Assembly: GCA_022478985.1 (NCBI GenBank)
Contig: JAKSZP010000161.1
Coordinates: forward strand, 1-64,000
Source of the DNA: Massospora cicadina
Lineage: Eukaryota > Entomophthoromycota > Entomophthoromycetes > Entomophthorales > Entomophthoraceae
Reading direction: 5' to 3'
Length of the DNA stretch: 64,000 nt
Shown here: positions 1 to 10,301 of the stretch, one piece after another
Layout of the letters: every line of letters starts with the position of its first letter
Numbering within the stretch: position 1 is the first letter of the stretch
Program-made: the position numbers and the translations under genes
The notes under the pieces: model-generated
What the model saw: the letters and a program-made list of their open reading frames with translations, nothing else
Told to the model about the DNA's origin: nothing
The model's database searches: none

Positions 1-1861
1 CATTGCTAGAACCTTGGCTAGCGATGGCAATTGCCAATCAGCAATGGTTGGAGGTGCTAGAACTCTAGCAGCCCAAATCCCTGGTATTTTTTACCCTCAG
101 CCAAATCATCTGTATTCTGCCCTCCCCTCTTACTTTCCCTTAAATTTATTTAATAAAGTATGGAGTTTTTAAAAAAATACTTACAAAAGTAAAATAAGAT
201 CTAAGTTGTAGTATCCTCTTTTTTTGAAAAATATCATCCAAATTAGTCAATTACTTTCAGAGTTATTCACAAACAAGCATAAAAAAATATATACAGGTCA
301 AATTGAAAAAATCCTCCCTTTTAAAATAGGTTAAAAAGCAAGTGTGTGCATGTACACAATGCCCAACCAAAACTACAGCATGTAGAGTTTTGAAAATTTT
401 GCTATAGGTGGACGGGAGGAGATCCGTGTGCACTCGAAGCTGGATTTTTAATTTTTTATAATTAAATAAAAGGTTTAAATGTAAGAAGTAAAAATTTTAA
501 TCTTTTAATGGAATTCTAGTACTAAAAAAATCTTTTAATGGAATTCGGTATAAAGTTATGCCTGAGCAGTTTGATATTCGGTTGATTCGATAGTTTAAAT
601 GGTTGTCAAGCGGTTGGCGGTTTTGGTTGATTAATAAAAACTTAACAGTTTTAATAAAGCAGATAGTGATTGGTTGATTCAATAAGTTAATTGGTTTTGG
701 TAAGTGGTTGGTGGCTTTGGTTGTTTCGATTTCGATAAGTTCAGTTTTACAAAGCAGTTGGTGATTGGTTGATTTAATTTACCCTTTGGTTTAGATAAGC
801 GGTTTGGTGGTTTATTAATATGGATTATCGGATAACCTATAAGCACCGTAGCAAAGCAGGATACCTGGATGCTAGTAGGTAAATAATGAAAGAGAACTAG
901 ACAGCATCTCTCTAAACAATTAACCCTAAACATGACTAACGGTAATTAGTATAACCTTTATTTTATTTTTATACTCAAAGTTTATTGAACTAAGTGTGAA
1001 TGTTATGAAGTTTGATATTTAATTCTGCTATCTAAAAACTTTTCACGCTCGAATACCTTTAAGATTTACTTCATTTGATAATTTTTTCTTATTGTTGTCT
1101 AGTAATCTTTTCTAGTCATTATGACTACTGAATTAGGTTATATACATCATTCTTTAAGTTTGTTAAAGTAATTTCGGACAAAGCCTTTTTATTATTTTCT
1201 GCTGAAATATTTTTTTAGTTTCAACGTATCATTGCTATATCTTTTTAGGCATTTCATTCTAAAGAACGAGTATTATAGTTTTTTATGTCTTTATAAGTAT
1301 CTCATATATCACTATCTGCACCTTTAAAATCAGCGGCTAGCTTAAGAACTTAAACATTTTAGCTATTATATCTATTATCATCATATACATAAACTTTTGG
1401 GCTTTTCAACTACTTGGGAGACCTTACTTTTCTATCACTTGGAGATTTTTATTAAAGTTAGATTTTACTTTTTTGCTTAAGTTTGCTATTCAAAGTTGGA
1501 CTAATTTTCTTCCTTTTAAGCTTTTTTCTTATTGCAACTAATTATACATTTTGGAAATCTAGTTAATTATATCTGTTAATTTGTTCTATTGACGTGAGTG
1601 TGACTGAATATGAGGTTTAATATAAAAATAAAAACCATTGCTTGCTCATTTTATTTATCATATAAGAAGTTTGTGGAGCAACTTCTTGGTTTCTTTTTTG
1701 GGATTTACTTTTCTGAAAGTGATTTGTAATATATTTTATTCGGGCAGATGGCAAAGGTATGTATTGTAAATACTCGATGGTTATACTGGCTTTAAGGCTG
1801 AATTTTTCCCGTTCTATAGTTAATCTAACCATTGCAAATGAGCTTCATTTTTGGCAGTGTA
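1..1861. other. AT-rich stretch without recognisable gene
   Basis: I see no coding region here. The stretch holds short degenerate repeats only, including a 10-bp palindrome at 26-35. Open frames are short and show no protein-like composition. It could contain introns or upstream exons of the gene whose possible last exon starts near 1899, but no splice pattern can be defended. Confidence 0.5.
499..790. repeat. degenerate short tandem repeats
   Basis: The motif TCTTTTAATGGAATTC occurs at 501-516 and again at 531-546, 30 bp apart. From about 560 to 790 the sequence is a loose reiteration of units such as GTGATTGGTTGATT and AAAGCAG. It looks like an old, diverged minisatellite. No function is implied. 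Confidence 0.5.
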
Positions 1862-2405
1862 AAATTGCAGCCTTTTTACTCAACATATTTGTATTGTAGA
1901 TCAAGAGCTACCCCAAGAAGTAAAAGCTCACCTTGACCAAAGGTCTGAATTGAATAGAGCGTTTCTTTATGTTCTAGACTCAATTGTTGCTAAGCAGCGC
2001 ATTTTTAATTTTGAAAATGGTTTTAAATATTATTTGAAAGAATCACGAAAAATCAAGGAAGAAAACCTTGAACTTGAATGTTATCTTAGGGAAACTAATG
2101 GCATTTTTTCAAGTCGTGATGAACCTACACTACCTAATAAGCCTGCTTTCGATCAACCCTCACCAATTATCCAACCCATATCCAATGAAAAGGCTTTTTT
2201 TAATAGGACTTCTTCCATTCATCCTTTTGCACCCAAAATACCTTCCCACCTTTCAAGTGTTGTAAGGGATGTCATACCAATTAGCCCAGACACTTTTAAG
2301 AATAGAACTTCCCATGTTTCATCACCTCATACTTCTGGTACTTTTAAAAGAGAAAAGCGCTCATACCTTGACAGTTATTCTGACCCAACCTCCAAAAAAC
2401 CTTAG
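1862..2405 (+). CDS. possible last exon of an unrecognised host gene
   Basis: An open frame of about 180 codons runs from the in-frame TAA at 1859-1861 to a TAG at 2403-2405, long for such AT-rich sequence. It has one candidate internal start (ATG, 2068) in a different frame, so an exon reading is more natural: a pyrimidine-rich tract and TTGTATTGTAG precede position 1899, a plausible 3' splice site. The first half of the product is charged and probably helical (LPQEVKAHL, then a KESRKIKEENLELE segment that could form a short coiled coil). The second half is rich in Ser, Pro and Thr and ends in basic KREKRSYLDSYSDPTSKKP. I do not recognise the family. Copy 1 of the zinc-knuckle retroposon lies 112 bp downstream, where a 3' UTR would be. 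It could still be chance or another decayed element. Confidence 0.4.
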
Positions 2406-2501
2406 ATTGTCACTATTATTTTGCTTACCACTTTTGTACCACTTTACCTAGGAATCTACTAATTATATAGTGCATCATGGAAATAACTTTTATTTGCTTT
2501 A

Positions 2502-2517
2502 AGTTGTGTTCTACATT
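2502..2517 (+). repeat. target-site duplication, left (copy 1)
   Basis: AGTTGTGTTCTACATT here and AGTTGTATTCTATATT at 3660-3675 match at 14 of 16 positions; both differences are transitions. They flank copy 1 of the 1.9-kb retroposon exactly where its homology to the other copies stops. Confidence 0.75.
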
Positions 2518-3659
2518 GGTGCTGGATCATTGCCTTTGGGCTAGTGTCAACAATGGTTGACACATTTGTACCATCTGTTTTCCATAGACCATACCAAAAA
2601 AGCTTGCCCTTATACTGCTGACACCATCTTCACCTTGGTGGTGGCACCAGCCACTTCTGCACTGAATGTTTTGCTGCCCTTTTCACCCCAGCCCACCCTA
2701 TTGACAGGCCAGTGCAAAGCTTCCACCCAACTCACACCTCCCACTTCACTCAACCACCTGCATTGATTTCAGCTAATCAGGATCAGGCTTGGACTACCAT
2801 TTCCACCCGAGCGCCTTCTGTTTTGCTCCCCCACACCTAAATTTCTATTGCTGTCTCACCAAACTTAACCAAAATATATGGGAATTATTGGATGAGGTTA
2901 ATGAATCAGGTGAAATCATCCTATCCTCAACCAAAGTCATTGCCTTTGATCAATTTTGGAACTCTGATTTGATACAATTCCTAACCCCAAGTGGTATATT
3001 CCTAAGACAAATGCCAAACTATTACTCAGTGACCATCTGCTCGCCATGATGACAGCCACCTCCCCCCAAAATTATCCCCTTTGTAAAGCCTACCATCAAG
3101 CAATCTCCATACTAGTAGGATATCTCCCTAAGCCCACATTCACCCTGATTTTCCCTGTGCCATCCAATCTGAAATCACAAAGTTGTACAGTGCCCTGAAT
3201 ACTGTTGTTAAGAGAATTTTTGCATGATCAGTATATAATGATATAAGTATTTCCTCTGCAAATGACACCCAGATATCTTATGTGCCCTATGTATGCATGG
3301 ATACTTAGCATCACCTCACTAATTAATTCAAGGCCTTCAGCATGGCCCAGCTTCCCTCAATTGATCCTCTCTTTGAGTATCTTGTGCCTCATACTGCAGA
3401 TACCCCTATGCCTTTGCTGTCTGCCTTAGTCAGAGCCAAGCATGGAATTGGTTTAGGTACCAACCTGCCTCCCAGTCCCCCCTCCCCCTCCACTATGATA
3501 TGTTAGCAGTTAGCCACTTTCCCACCTAGTTGGTTTTTATCATTTTATTTTGAAATACTCATGTAGGCAGTTCAGTTCAGTAGTTAGAGTTTTTTATTAT
3601 TTTGCTCTCTGAGCACTTGGCATATCTATCCCCAGGTCATCTTACCTCAAAGTAAATCT
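2518..3659 (+). mobile_element. zinc-knuckle retroposon, copy 1 (5'-truncated)
   Basis: This 1.14 kb insertion matches the 3' part of the two longer copies at 44320-46236 (+) and 52180-54066 (-). Homology starts just before the zinc knuckle and runs through the 3' UTR to the shared end (CAGGTCATCTTACCTCAAA plus GTAAAT). It is flanked by a 16-bp imperfect target duplication. Truncation at the 5' end with an intact 3' end and a long target duplication is the usual product of target-primed reverse transcription by LINE-type enzymes. No poly(A) tail is visible. Boundaries are set by the duplications and are accurate to a few bases. Confidence 0.75.
2530..3545 (+). pseudogene. zinc-knuckle retroposon protein, C-terminal part
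   Basis: The remnant encodes, with several frame changes, the same blocks as the other copies. There is a CCHC zinc knuckle at 2567-2607 (C-x2-C-F-x-I-D-H-T-K-K-A-C, one frameshift inside). A linker contains NQNIWELLDE (about 2871-2900). The block SDHLLAMMTATSPQ lies near 3030-3070. The C-terminal block PHTADTPMPLLSAL lies near 3388-3430, before a serine/proline-rich end with PPSWF. Zinc knuckles of this type bind nucleic acid in retroelement Gag and ORF1 proteins. The repeated conservation of blocks between diverged copies indicates a real protein family, although this copy is dead. Confidence 0.65.
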
Positions 3660-3675
3660 AGTTGTATTCTATATT
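3660..3675 (+). repeat. target-site duplication, right (copy 1)
   Basis: AGTTGTATTCTATATT, partner of 2502-2517. Confidence 0.75.
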
Positions 3676-4296
3676 AACTAATTTATTTCAGTATTCTTTG
3701 CTAGATATATTTTTATATTTTTTTGATATTTTTAGGTGTTCAACAAGCTATAATATATTATCAGTAAAAGCTGGAAGATATCTAAATGAGCATATTTTAT
3801 ATTTACTTCCTCAATGGTAATTATTATTTGTCAGGTTAAATTTAATTTATAGTTTGCATTTATAATATAAAGCTGATCTGCTTTGAAATAGGTCTTTCTA
3901 AAAATCCTAGATTATTACTTTTAATAAAATACTTTATGCTCTGCCTTAGACTAAAATAGCTATCCTATTTGGTATATTTAGTGCCTAAAACAATTTTGAG
4001 TTTGATATGATTATTGTATTGTTGATTATGGTATTTTGATGCAATGGTTCCCAAACTTATTTCACTGAAAGACCCCCTCTCAATGCATTACTTCACTAAT
4101 GGACCCCTTCTCATTGTAAAAACCTTGCTTAAATAAATATAGAATTCAAAAAGATATTAAAAATAAATAAAATTAACTATGTAACATTTGCAATCTTTGT
4201 AACAAAAAAATTGATGCTGCTTTTTGTCCAAAACTGAAAAAATTTATTGCATGCACTTCACATCATGCACAAAAAAGAATTAAATTTTTATTAGAT
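3676..4296. other. AT-rich spacer with one hAT-like end
   Basis: No gene is seen. At about 4044 the sequence CAATGGTTCCCAAACTTATT, followed by repeated GACCCCCT / GGACCCCTT, resembles the terminal inverted repeat and subterminal repeats of hAT-type DNA elements. No matching opposite end was found, so it is at most a fragment. Confidence 0.35.
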
Positions 4297-4410
4297 CAGT
4301 GATTCCTAAAGTGGTTCATACTGATCCCTAAATAGTTTTAATTTGCCACTGACACCCTCAGCAGTTCCATGGACCCCTGAGCTCTGTATGAACCACTTTA
4401 GGAACCACTG
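4297..4410. mobile_element. short hAT-type inverted-repeat element (MITE)
   Basis: The 114-bp unit starts CAGTGATTCCTAAAGTGGTT and ends with its near-perfect inverse (AACCACTTTAGGAACCACTG), giving inverted repeats of about 25 bp. The CAGTGGTTCC start is typical of hAT-superfamily ends. Flanks TATTAGAT (left) and TATTAATA (right) could be a decayed 8-bp duplication, the size hAT transposases make. There is no coding capacity; movement would have required a transposase from elsewhere. Confidence 0.65.
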
Positions 4411-5845
4411 TATTAATATATCAAAATTTCTGGGATAGTAATAGGTATAAGCAGATAAACAATAATTGGGTAATGCAATGCAATGCAATGTAATATAGTC
4501 AATAAAAGAAAAGAATAATTTTAACATGTATAATTTAAACAAGGTTTTATTACAAAAGCATGTTGGCTTGATACAAGGAAAATATCAGTCAATATTTATA
4601 AATTTCATCAGCAATACCAAGCAAATATAGAGAATAGAAATAATGTAAAGAATGGATTATGTATAGATTAAAGGCCCTGAATATATAAAATGCAAAGCAT
4701 AGTTGTAAGTTTTAACTATAGTATAACACTGAGTGGCGTCATTGTTGCTAGTTGATAAATTTGGTATAGATTTCTAGTGCTTGATTTATAAAATTTCATC
4801 ATATGCTTATTTAAAATAGTATAATATGTGATTGACTTATACCTTAAATTGTTAATAAGTTTAATGTGATATAGCTTATCATAGAAATTTTTAGCTAGTT
4901 TTGTCTCATATATGTTATATTTTCTTAGTTTTTATAACTATAGTTTCAAGGCTTGGTTGGTGTAGCATGAGGACTTCAAAACTTTACTTGCACAGGTTTG
5001 ATCATAAACTGGGACTTTTAACTTTTTACTAACTGATCCTTTGCACAAAGACAAAGGTCTCATATCACATAGCAGCATATAGAGGCAACTACGCAGTGCT
5101 TATTACTTGGTCTTCAGTGTAGAATTGGCTATGCCAGAGGTAACTTCCAAAAACAGTCAAGGTAGTTCAAAAATAGTGTAGTTTCATGCATATTGGGTAT
5201 TTAAAGTTGATTGTATAGCCTCTGAAATTATCTAGATTTTGAGTGTACAATTGACAAAGAGTATAATTGATTTAACAGCGCTTAGATTTAAAACAAAATT
5301 AATGAAGAAAATTTTATGTGATAATATAAAAAGGGTTCTAGCAGTTGAAAGGATAACTAATGGTTGCATACTTATAAACTATAAGAGTAGATAAATCCTG
5401 TAAAAGTATCACATTCACCCAACTGATAAGCAAATTGATAACTGAAGAGAAATGTGCAAAAAATTTAAAGACTATAATTAAGTTAACATGCCACATGATA
5501 TATCTCCTTTGACTTGGATCACGCTTCAAATACTTTCTTTTGATAGCAGTTAAGTCTTATAATAGGGTTTTAAGAATTTTATATGATCTCTTTTGATGAC
5601 ACTTCCTGTCATGGAGTGTGCTGATTATAATATAACTGGACTGAACTCCAGGTTAGTGAACACTAAGAACCATAGTCAGAATAACTTTGGTACAGCTATC
5701 CATATTGATGGATGGGAAAGGCAGAAGCCACTGGGACTAACCAGGGTTTTTCAGAATTTTAAATCATCATCACTAAACGTCTAGTGGAACTCTCAAACTC
5801 ACAAATAAAATTAGATGTTTTGTAAGAATTTTAAAAAACTAAAAT
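4411..5845. other. AT-rich stretch, no gene seen
   Basis: Apart from the AATGC microsatellite I see no repeat end, gene or RNA. The longest open frame (5593-5784, +) has no recognisable domain and no coding support. Confidence 0.5.
4473..4494. repeat. (AATGC)n microsatellite
   Basis: About four tandem copies of the 5-bp unit AATGC. Confidence 0.7.
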
Positions 5846-6121
5846 GGCTTAAAGTGCCTTGAGTGTGTCTGTAATTCTCAGATTTCCAGAGAGGTGGTGG
5901 GGAAGGCCCCACCCCACAACCTGGCAACAACTTCCTAGCAAGAGAGAAAGCTGGGAACCACAAAGGAGAATGGTGCACAAAGGCCTCAGGGCGATAATAA
6001 ACAAATTCTGTTATCTGAGACCTATTGGAGGTCAGCAATAAGTACAAAAAAGATACACATATATAAATAAAATAAATGGAGGTTTAATATTATCAAGTTG
6101 ACCAACAAAGAAAGTTGGTCT
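5846..6121 (-). repeat. LTR of B0 (family-B chromovirus, diverged)
   Basis: This region is similar to the family-B LTRs at 7106-7505 and 18202-18603 and closest to the one at 39334-39774. It shares the GTGT-CTGTAATTCTC start, TTTCCAGAGAGGTGGTG, and the end GACCAACAAAGAAAGTTGGT. It is shorter and more decayed, and its left edge is approximate. On the minus strand it would be the 3' LTR of B0, whose C-terminal coding remnant lies to its right. Confidence 0.55.
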
Positions 6122-6404
6122 CAAAAAACATTATTGAATAACTGGGGAATCATCATCCATTAAGTGAGGCACTGTGCTAATTAACCCATTAATGCAACTT
6201 TCCATCCCTCTTTGTACTGTAACTCAAGCAATCCCACACTCAAGTAATTGTCTGAAGTTTCATTTTCCCTGATTTAGCAATATTATAAACTGAATGGGAC
6301 TTGAAGCCCTATTCTCTAATTAAATGAAAAGTTCTTTCATAATTTTTATAATAGCTGGTGTGCTTTAACGCCATGGATGTAATGCTCATCTGAACATCAC
6401 ATGC

Positions 6405-7105
6405 TCACACAGAACAAACTTGGGCACATCTTGCCTTTATCCAACGTTGGTTCATGGTATGCTTAAGGTCAGGAAAGCCTGAAAATTTTACTCTTTTTGC
6501 CTCCTCACGCGCAGCCTTATCTCTACAGTCAGTGACCTCAATTGTGTCATGTAACCATATCATTACTCTCCAGTTCTGTTGGGGCTCTACCCCTCCTCCA
6601 GGGACTTCTGCTAGATAAAAGTTCTTGTGGGCATGGTCCAGCTTCATGGAAGCGATACATTGTTTAAACTTGGGTCCTGCTGCTTTAGGGAAAAGCTTGT
6701 GAAAAACTCTCAATAGGGCTTGAGCATGGGCGCAATTGTGCGCTGGTTGCTAACTGTTCTCAGTTGCATCAAATTCCTTCCAGGATACCATATACTCAAG
6801 TCTTCTTCTTATATGGTGGGAGGCTACAATTTCCTCCACTTACCACTTTGGCACCCCATTAATGAGATAAGCCTTTGGAGTCTCTAGTGGGGGGTCATCA
6901 AACAACATCAGCTTACTTTCATAAAAGATGGCAAAAATCTGGAATAATAAGGGAAGATCCAACTGATACAAGGCGTGGCCCATCTTTCTGAAAATGTGGT
7001 AAAACCCTATCCTCTTTTGTCCCAGTTTTTTTTGCATGGCTTCTTAATAGAGATGTTTCATAATCAAGCAACACAAGATCCCCTTTCTTGCATGCAGAAC
7101 CTACC
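6405..7105 (-). pseudogene. B0 pol 3' end: chromodomain and C-terminal extension
   Basis: Read on the minus strand, this is the end of a Ty3/gypsy polyprotein. First comes the segment before the chromodomain (GHALYQLDLPLLFQIFAIF, about 6914-6976). The chromodomain follows (ETPKAYLINGVPKW, then the YMVSWKEFD block, about 6740-6890, with a frameshift). Next is the family-specific extension (KLDHAHKNFYL, GGGVEP, RVMIWLHDTIEV, DKAAREEAKRVK, PDLKHTMNQRWIKA; 6405-6713). The homologous B1 sequence continues into integrase, but here it stops at 7105, where the LTR of B1 begins. Chromodomains target integration to marked chromatin. The role of the extension is unknown. Confidence 0.65.
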
Positions 7106-7505
7106 TGTAAGGAGAGTGTCTATAATTCTCCTGTTTCCAGCATGGTGGTGCTCAGTGCTCAGAGCCAACGAATGGAAACTAGCCATTAGAACTAAATTTA
7201 CTAGAGCCCAGCAGAGGATGCTGGAGTAATAATAACTTAAAGGGAAAAGTGTGATCATAACAAAAACACCACTAAAAATGATGAAGTGCACAAAGGGAAA
7301 AATGGTAAGCATCCCAGGATGGAGGGAACCTGGGAAAGCCAACGGTGCACAGGGGCTAAAAAGATCATCAGTAAAGTTGTTTGGTGAGTGTAGCGTGAGA
7401 CCTCATCGATGGGGTCCACACACAGGATCATTTGAAATAAAATAGACAAAAATGGAAAAACGGGAAAGGTTTATTAGGAAGTCAACCAACAAGGAATGTT
7501 GGTCA
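7106..7505 (-). repeat. B1 3' LTR
   Basis: This is a 400-bp LTR, nearly collinear with 18202-18603. It reads TG...CA on either strand. No promoter element was assigned. Confidence 0.75.
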
Positions 7506-7679
7506 CAAAAAAAGATTTAAACTTCATCAGGGAAATTTGGGGTTTGCTGAAGTGGGCCCAAGCACTGAACCACCAATAGGCAAACATTACTATCCCAATT
7601 GGTAGAATATGGTGAAACTGACTTCACTTGTGTAATCAATTGAAGTTGTATTTGTCCTGAACATGTGATTTCATAAATA

Positions 7680-9335
7680 GAATAAGTTTCAAAACCTCAT
7701 TCCTTAACTAACTAAATCAAACCGTCTGCGTTCATTATGTAAACTGTCCGTTTTAATGCCTGGGCTGACATAAGGGGCTGGGTGTTAGGCACCCACTAGT
7801 ACCAACCTGACCATACTTAGCTTATACCTAGCGTTGGTCTAGTGTGTGCCTGATGTCAGGAAGGGCCTGAAGCTTCACCTTCTGGGCCTCCTGGCGCCCA
7901 GCCTTATCCTTGGAGTTGGTCCCCACTATGATGTCATTTGACCATAACATTACCCTCTCCTCCCAATGGGGCTCAACCCCCCCTCCAGTGGCTTGCACAA
8001 GGGAAAAGTTCTTGTGGGCTTGGGACAACTTCATGGCGGCAACAGTTGTTTTGGGTTGAGATCCAGCAGCCTGGGGGAAACGCTTGTGGAAGGCGTCAAT
8101 CAGACCTTGGGCATGCACACAGTCACATGCTGGAACCCAGCTGTTCTCTGCAATGTCAAAACTCTTCCAGGATACCAGATGCTCAAGCCTTCTTTTAATG
8201 TGGCGGGAGGAAACTATTTCTTCCACTTCCCACTCTGGCGCCCCATCCACAAGATAGGCCTCAGGAGTCTCTGGAAGGTGGCCCTCCAACAACGTCAAAC
8301 TGCTTTCATGGAAGACAGAGAAGATCTGAAATGAAGAGGGAAGATCTAGCTGGTAGGAGGCATGGCCCACCTTTCTAACAATGCGGTAGGGGCCAATCCT
8401 CTTTGGTCCCAGCTTCTTGCATGGCTGCTTGGTAGGGATGTTCGAGCATCAAACATCACAAGATCCCCTTCCTTATATGCAGGACCCACTCATTGTTTAA
8501 CATCAGTGTTCTCCTCATACGCTTGCATTGCCACCTCCAAACTTGTGAAAACCCCCTGGTAAACCTTCTTGATAGTCTTGGCAAAGTCCACCACTGCTTC
8601 AACCTTATAACCACAACTGAGCTCCATGTTAAATGCGGGGTTAAAGCCATGGCTGGCAAAAAAGGGAACAACTAATAGAAGAATGCATAGTGTTGTTGTA
8701 ACTAAATTAGGCCATATGGAGGTGAGAAACCCAATCTGAATGATCTGTGGAAGTGTAAAACCGCAGAAACTGTTCCAAGCACTGGTTCACTCGCTCTGTC
8801 TGCCCATCTGATTGGGGGTGATAGGCGTTACATGTCAAAGGGCGAATCTGAAGAGTCTTACACAACTCTTCCCAAAAATGGAGGCAAATTGGGGTCCCTG
8901 GTCACTGATAATCTCTTTGGGAACCCCTTGGAGTCCAAACACATGAGTGACGAAGAGCCTAGCCATTTCAGATGTGGTTGTTGTAGTTCTGCAAGGAATA
9001 AGATGGGCGAACTTCATAAAATGGTCCACTACCACCATGATGGCATCGTAACCATCAGAGACAGGTAGATCCACAATAAAATCCACTGATAGAGAAGTAC
9101 AGGGCCCTTCAGCTTTCTGATATGGTACCAACAACCCCGCTAAAGGTTGCCAATTTGGCCTCATTTGGTTGCAGATCAAACACTCCTTACAATAACGCCC
9201 CACCTGAGCAGGCAGGTCCTTCCAATTGTAGGTATGATGTATCAACTCCAAGGTCTTTGCTTTCCTGGATGACCAATGGTGATTCTTTCATGATGGTCCC
9301 AGATGATTTCCAGGTGCAGTGGTCCAGCAGGTACC
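7680..9335 (-). pseudogene. B1 pol 3' part: integrase, chromodomain, extension
   Basis: From right to left on the minus strand: the integrase zinc region ends in CKECLICNQMRP. The catalytic core starts with SVDFIVDLP (first Asp) and has EIISDQGPQF (second Asp), about 8835-9150. Decayed sequence follows to 8370. An open stretch 7828-8370 holds the chromodomain (PEWEVEEIVSSRHIKRRL, LVSWKSFD, ENSWVP; about 8086-8235), the FHKRFPQAAG helix and the extension (MKLSQAHKNFSL, GGGVEPHWEERVMLW, DKAGRQEAQKVK, HTLDQR). Integrase inserts the cDNA and the chromodomain guides it. The frame beyond 7828 continues decayed to the LTR. Element A cuts the integrase at 9336-9340. Confidence 0.75.
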
Positions 9336-9340
9336 CAAAG

Positions 9341-10172
9341 TGTGACGGTTGAGGTCTATCCTCAGCATCACATTGCCCTGATCTTTGGTAAGACAGGGCA
9401 GGCTGTGTCTGTATGTATGGAGGAGGAGGGGGCGTTAGTTCTGGCAAGGACGCCTAAGGGGCCAGAGCTTGGAGTAGGCCAAGGAGCAAGATGGGCGTCC
9501 AAGTTGGAACAAAACGGAAAACGAGTAAAATGGGTAGTTTTGAGATTTGATTTGGATTCGAATTGAGAATGGAATGAAATGGGTGCTTGGGAGTTTCGCA
9601 GTTCAATTGGGATTCGAAATGGAACTGGCGCGGAACTGTTGAGGATCAGAACTGGCACGGAACCATTGAGTAAAGATTCCGCGATCCTGCTGTAAAATTT
9701 ACACCAAACATCTTTCAAGTTGGCAATGGCACCATAAGCTTATATTTTATTTTATTTTAGCTTTTAGTATTTGTATATAGGGAAGGAACTGGGAGCTGGA
9801 TGCTCCTCAGTTCTGTTTTCTATCAACTTGGCTAAATATTAAATAAAAGAACCTAAAATTCATATATTTATAATTTGGGTTTATTTTAAAGATATTGCCT
9901 AACTGCAGCCATGTTTGGCTTAAATCAACAAGAATTGGACTTTGAGAGTGAGCTTGAAAGAGCTATTGCCTCCCTCTATACCTTGTCTTGGAGTCAAGGC
10001 ATGTTGCTGGGGTTAAGTATACTTGCAACTGTCTTCCAGGGGGTGCTTGTCCAATCTTGTGGCGCGCGTACCAGGAGAGTAGTATCAGGAGTCCTGTCAG
10101 CCCTATGGTCTTTAACATGGATCCTGTTGCCCAACTCATTCGTGGCTCATTGGAAGGAGCCAGTGCGTTACA
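9341..10172 (+). repeat. A 5' LTR
   Basis: The LTR spans TG...CA and is a near copy of 14509-15345. It contains a TATA-like GTATATAG at about 9773-9780 and AATAAA at 9842-9847, which would place the transcript start near 9800 and the polyadenylation site after 9860 (inferred). Confidence 0.92.
9773..9780 (+). promoter_or_regulatory. TATA-like box in A LTR
   Basis: GTATATAG, repeated in the 3' LTR. The spacing to AATAAA (9842) fits a U3/R arrangement. This is motif evidence only. Confidence 0.4.
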
Positions 10173-10174
10173 TT

Positions 10175-10184
10175 AAACAGGACT
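10175..10184 (+). promoter_or_regulatory. candidate self-priming primer-binding site of A
   Basis: No TGG-type tRNA site follows the LTR. AAACAGGACT begins 2 bp after the LTR and can pair over 10 bp (one G-U) with AGTTCTGTTT at 9809-9818, in the expected R region. That layout matches the self-priming known for Tf1/sushi chromoviruses. The pairing is short and could be chance. Confidence 0.4.
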
Positions 10185-10301
10185 CATTTACTTTCCTGTC
10201 ATTGTGGTGGCAAGCAAAAGAGGTGCCAAAAGAAGTTGTGTTTCCAATGTGGTATAACCATACTGCAACACTCTTGATGGTGATATTCTCCACCATTTTT
10301 T

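Noticed and set aside
7938..8334. Two plus frames of 86 and 122 codons
   Set aside because: They are antisense to the chromodomain and extension of B1, which have clear homologues in B0, D and B4.
9368..9718. 116-codon minus frame in the 5' LTR of A
   Set aside because: It lies within an LTR and opposite an open plus frame that recurs in the 3' LTR; open frames in LTRs are common and no domain is seen.
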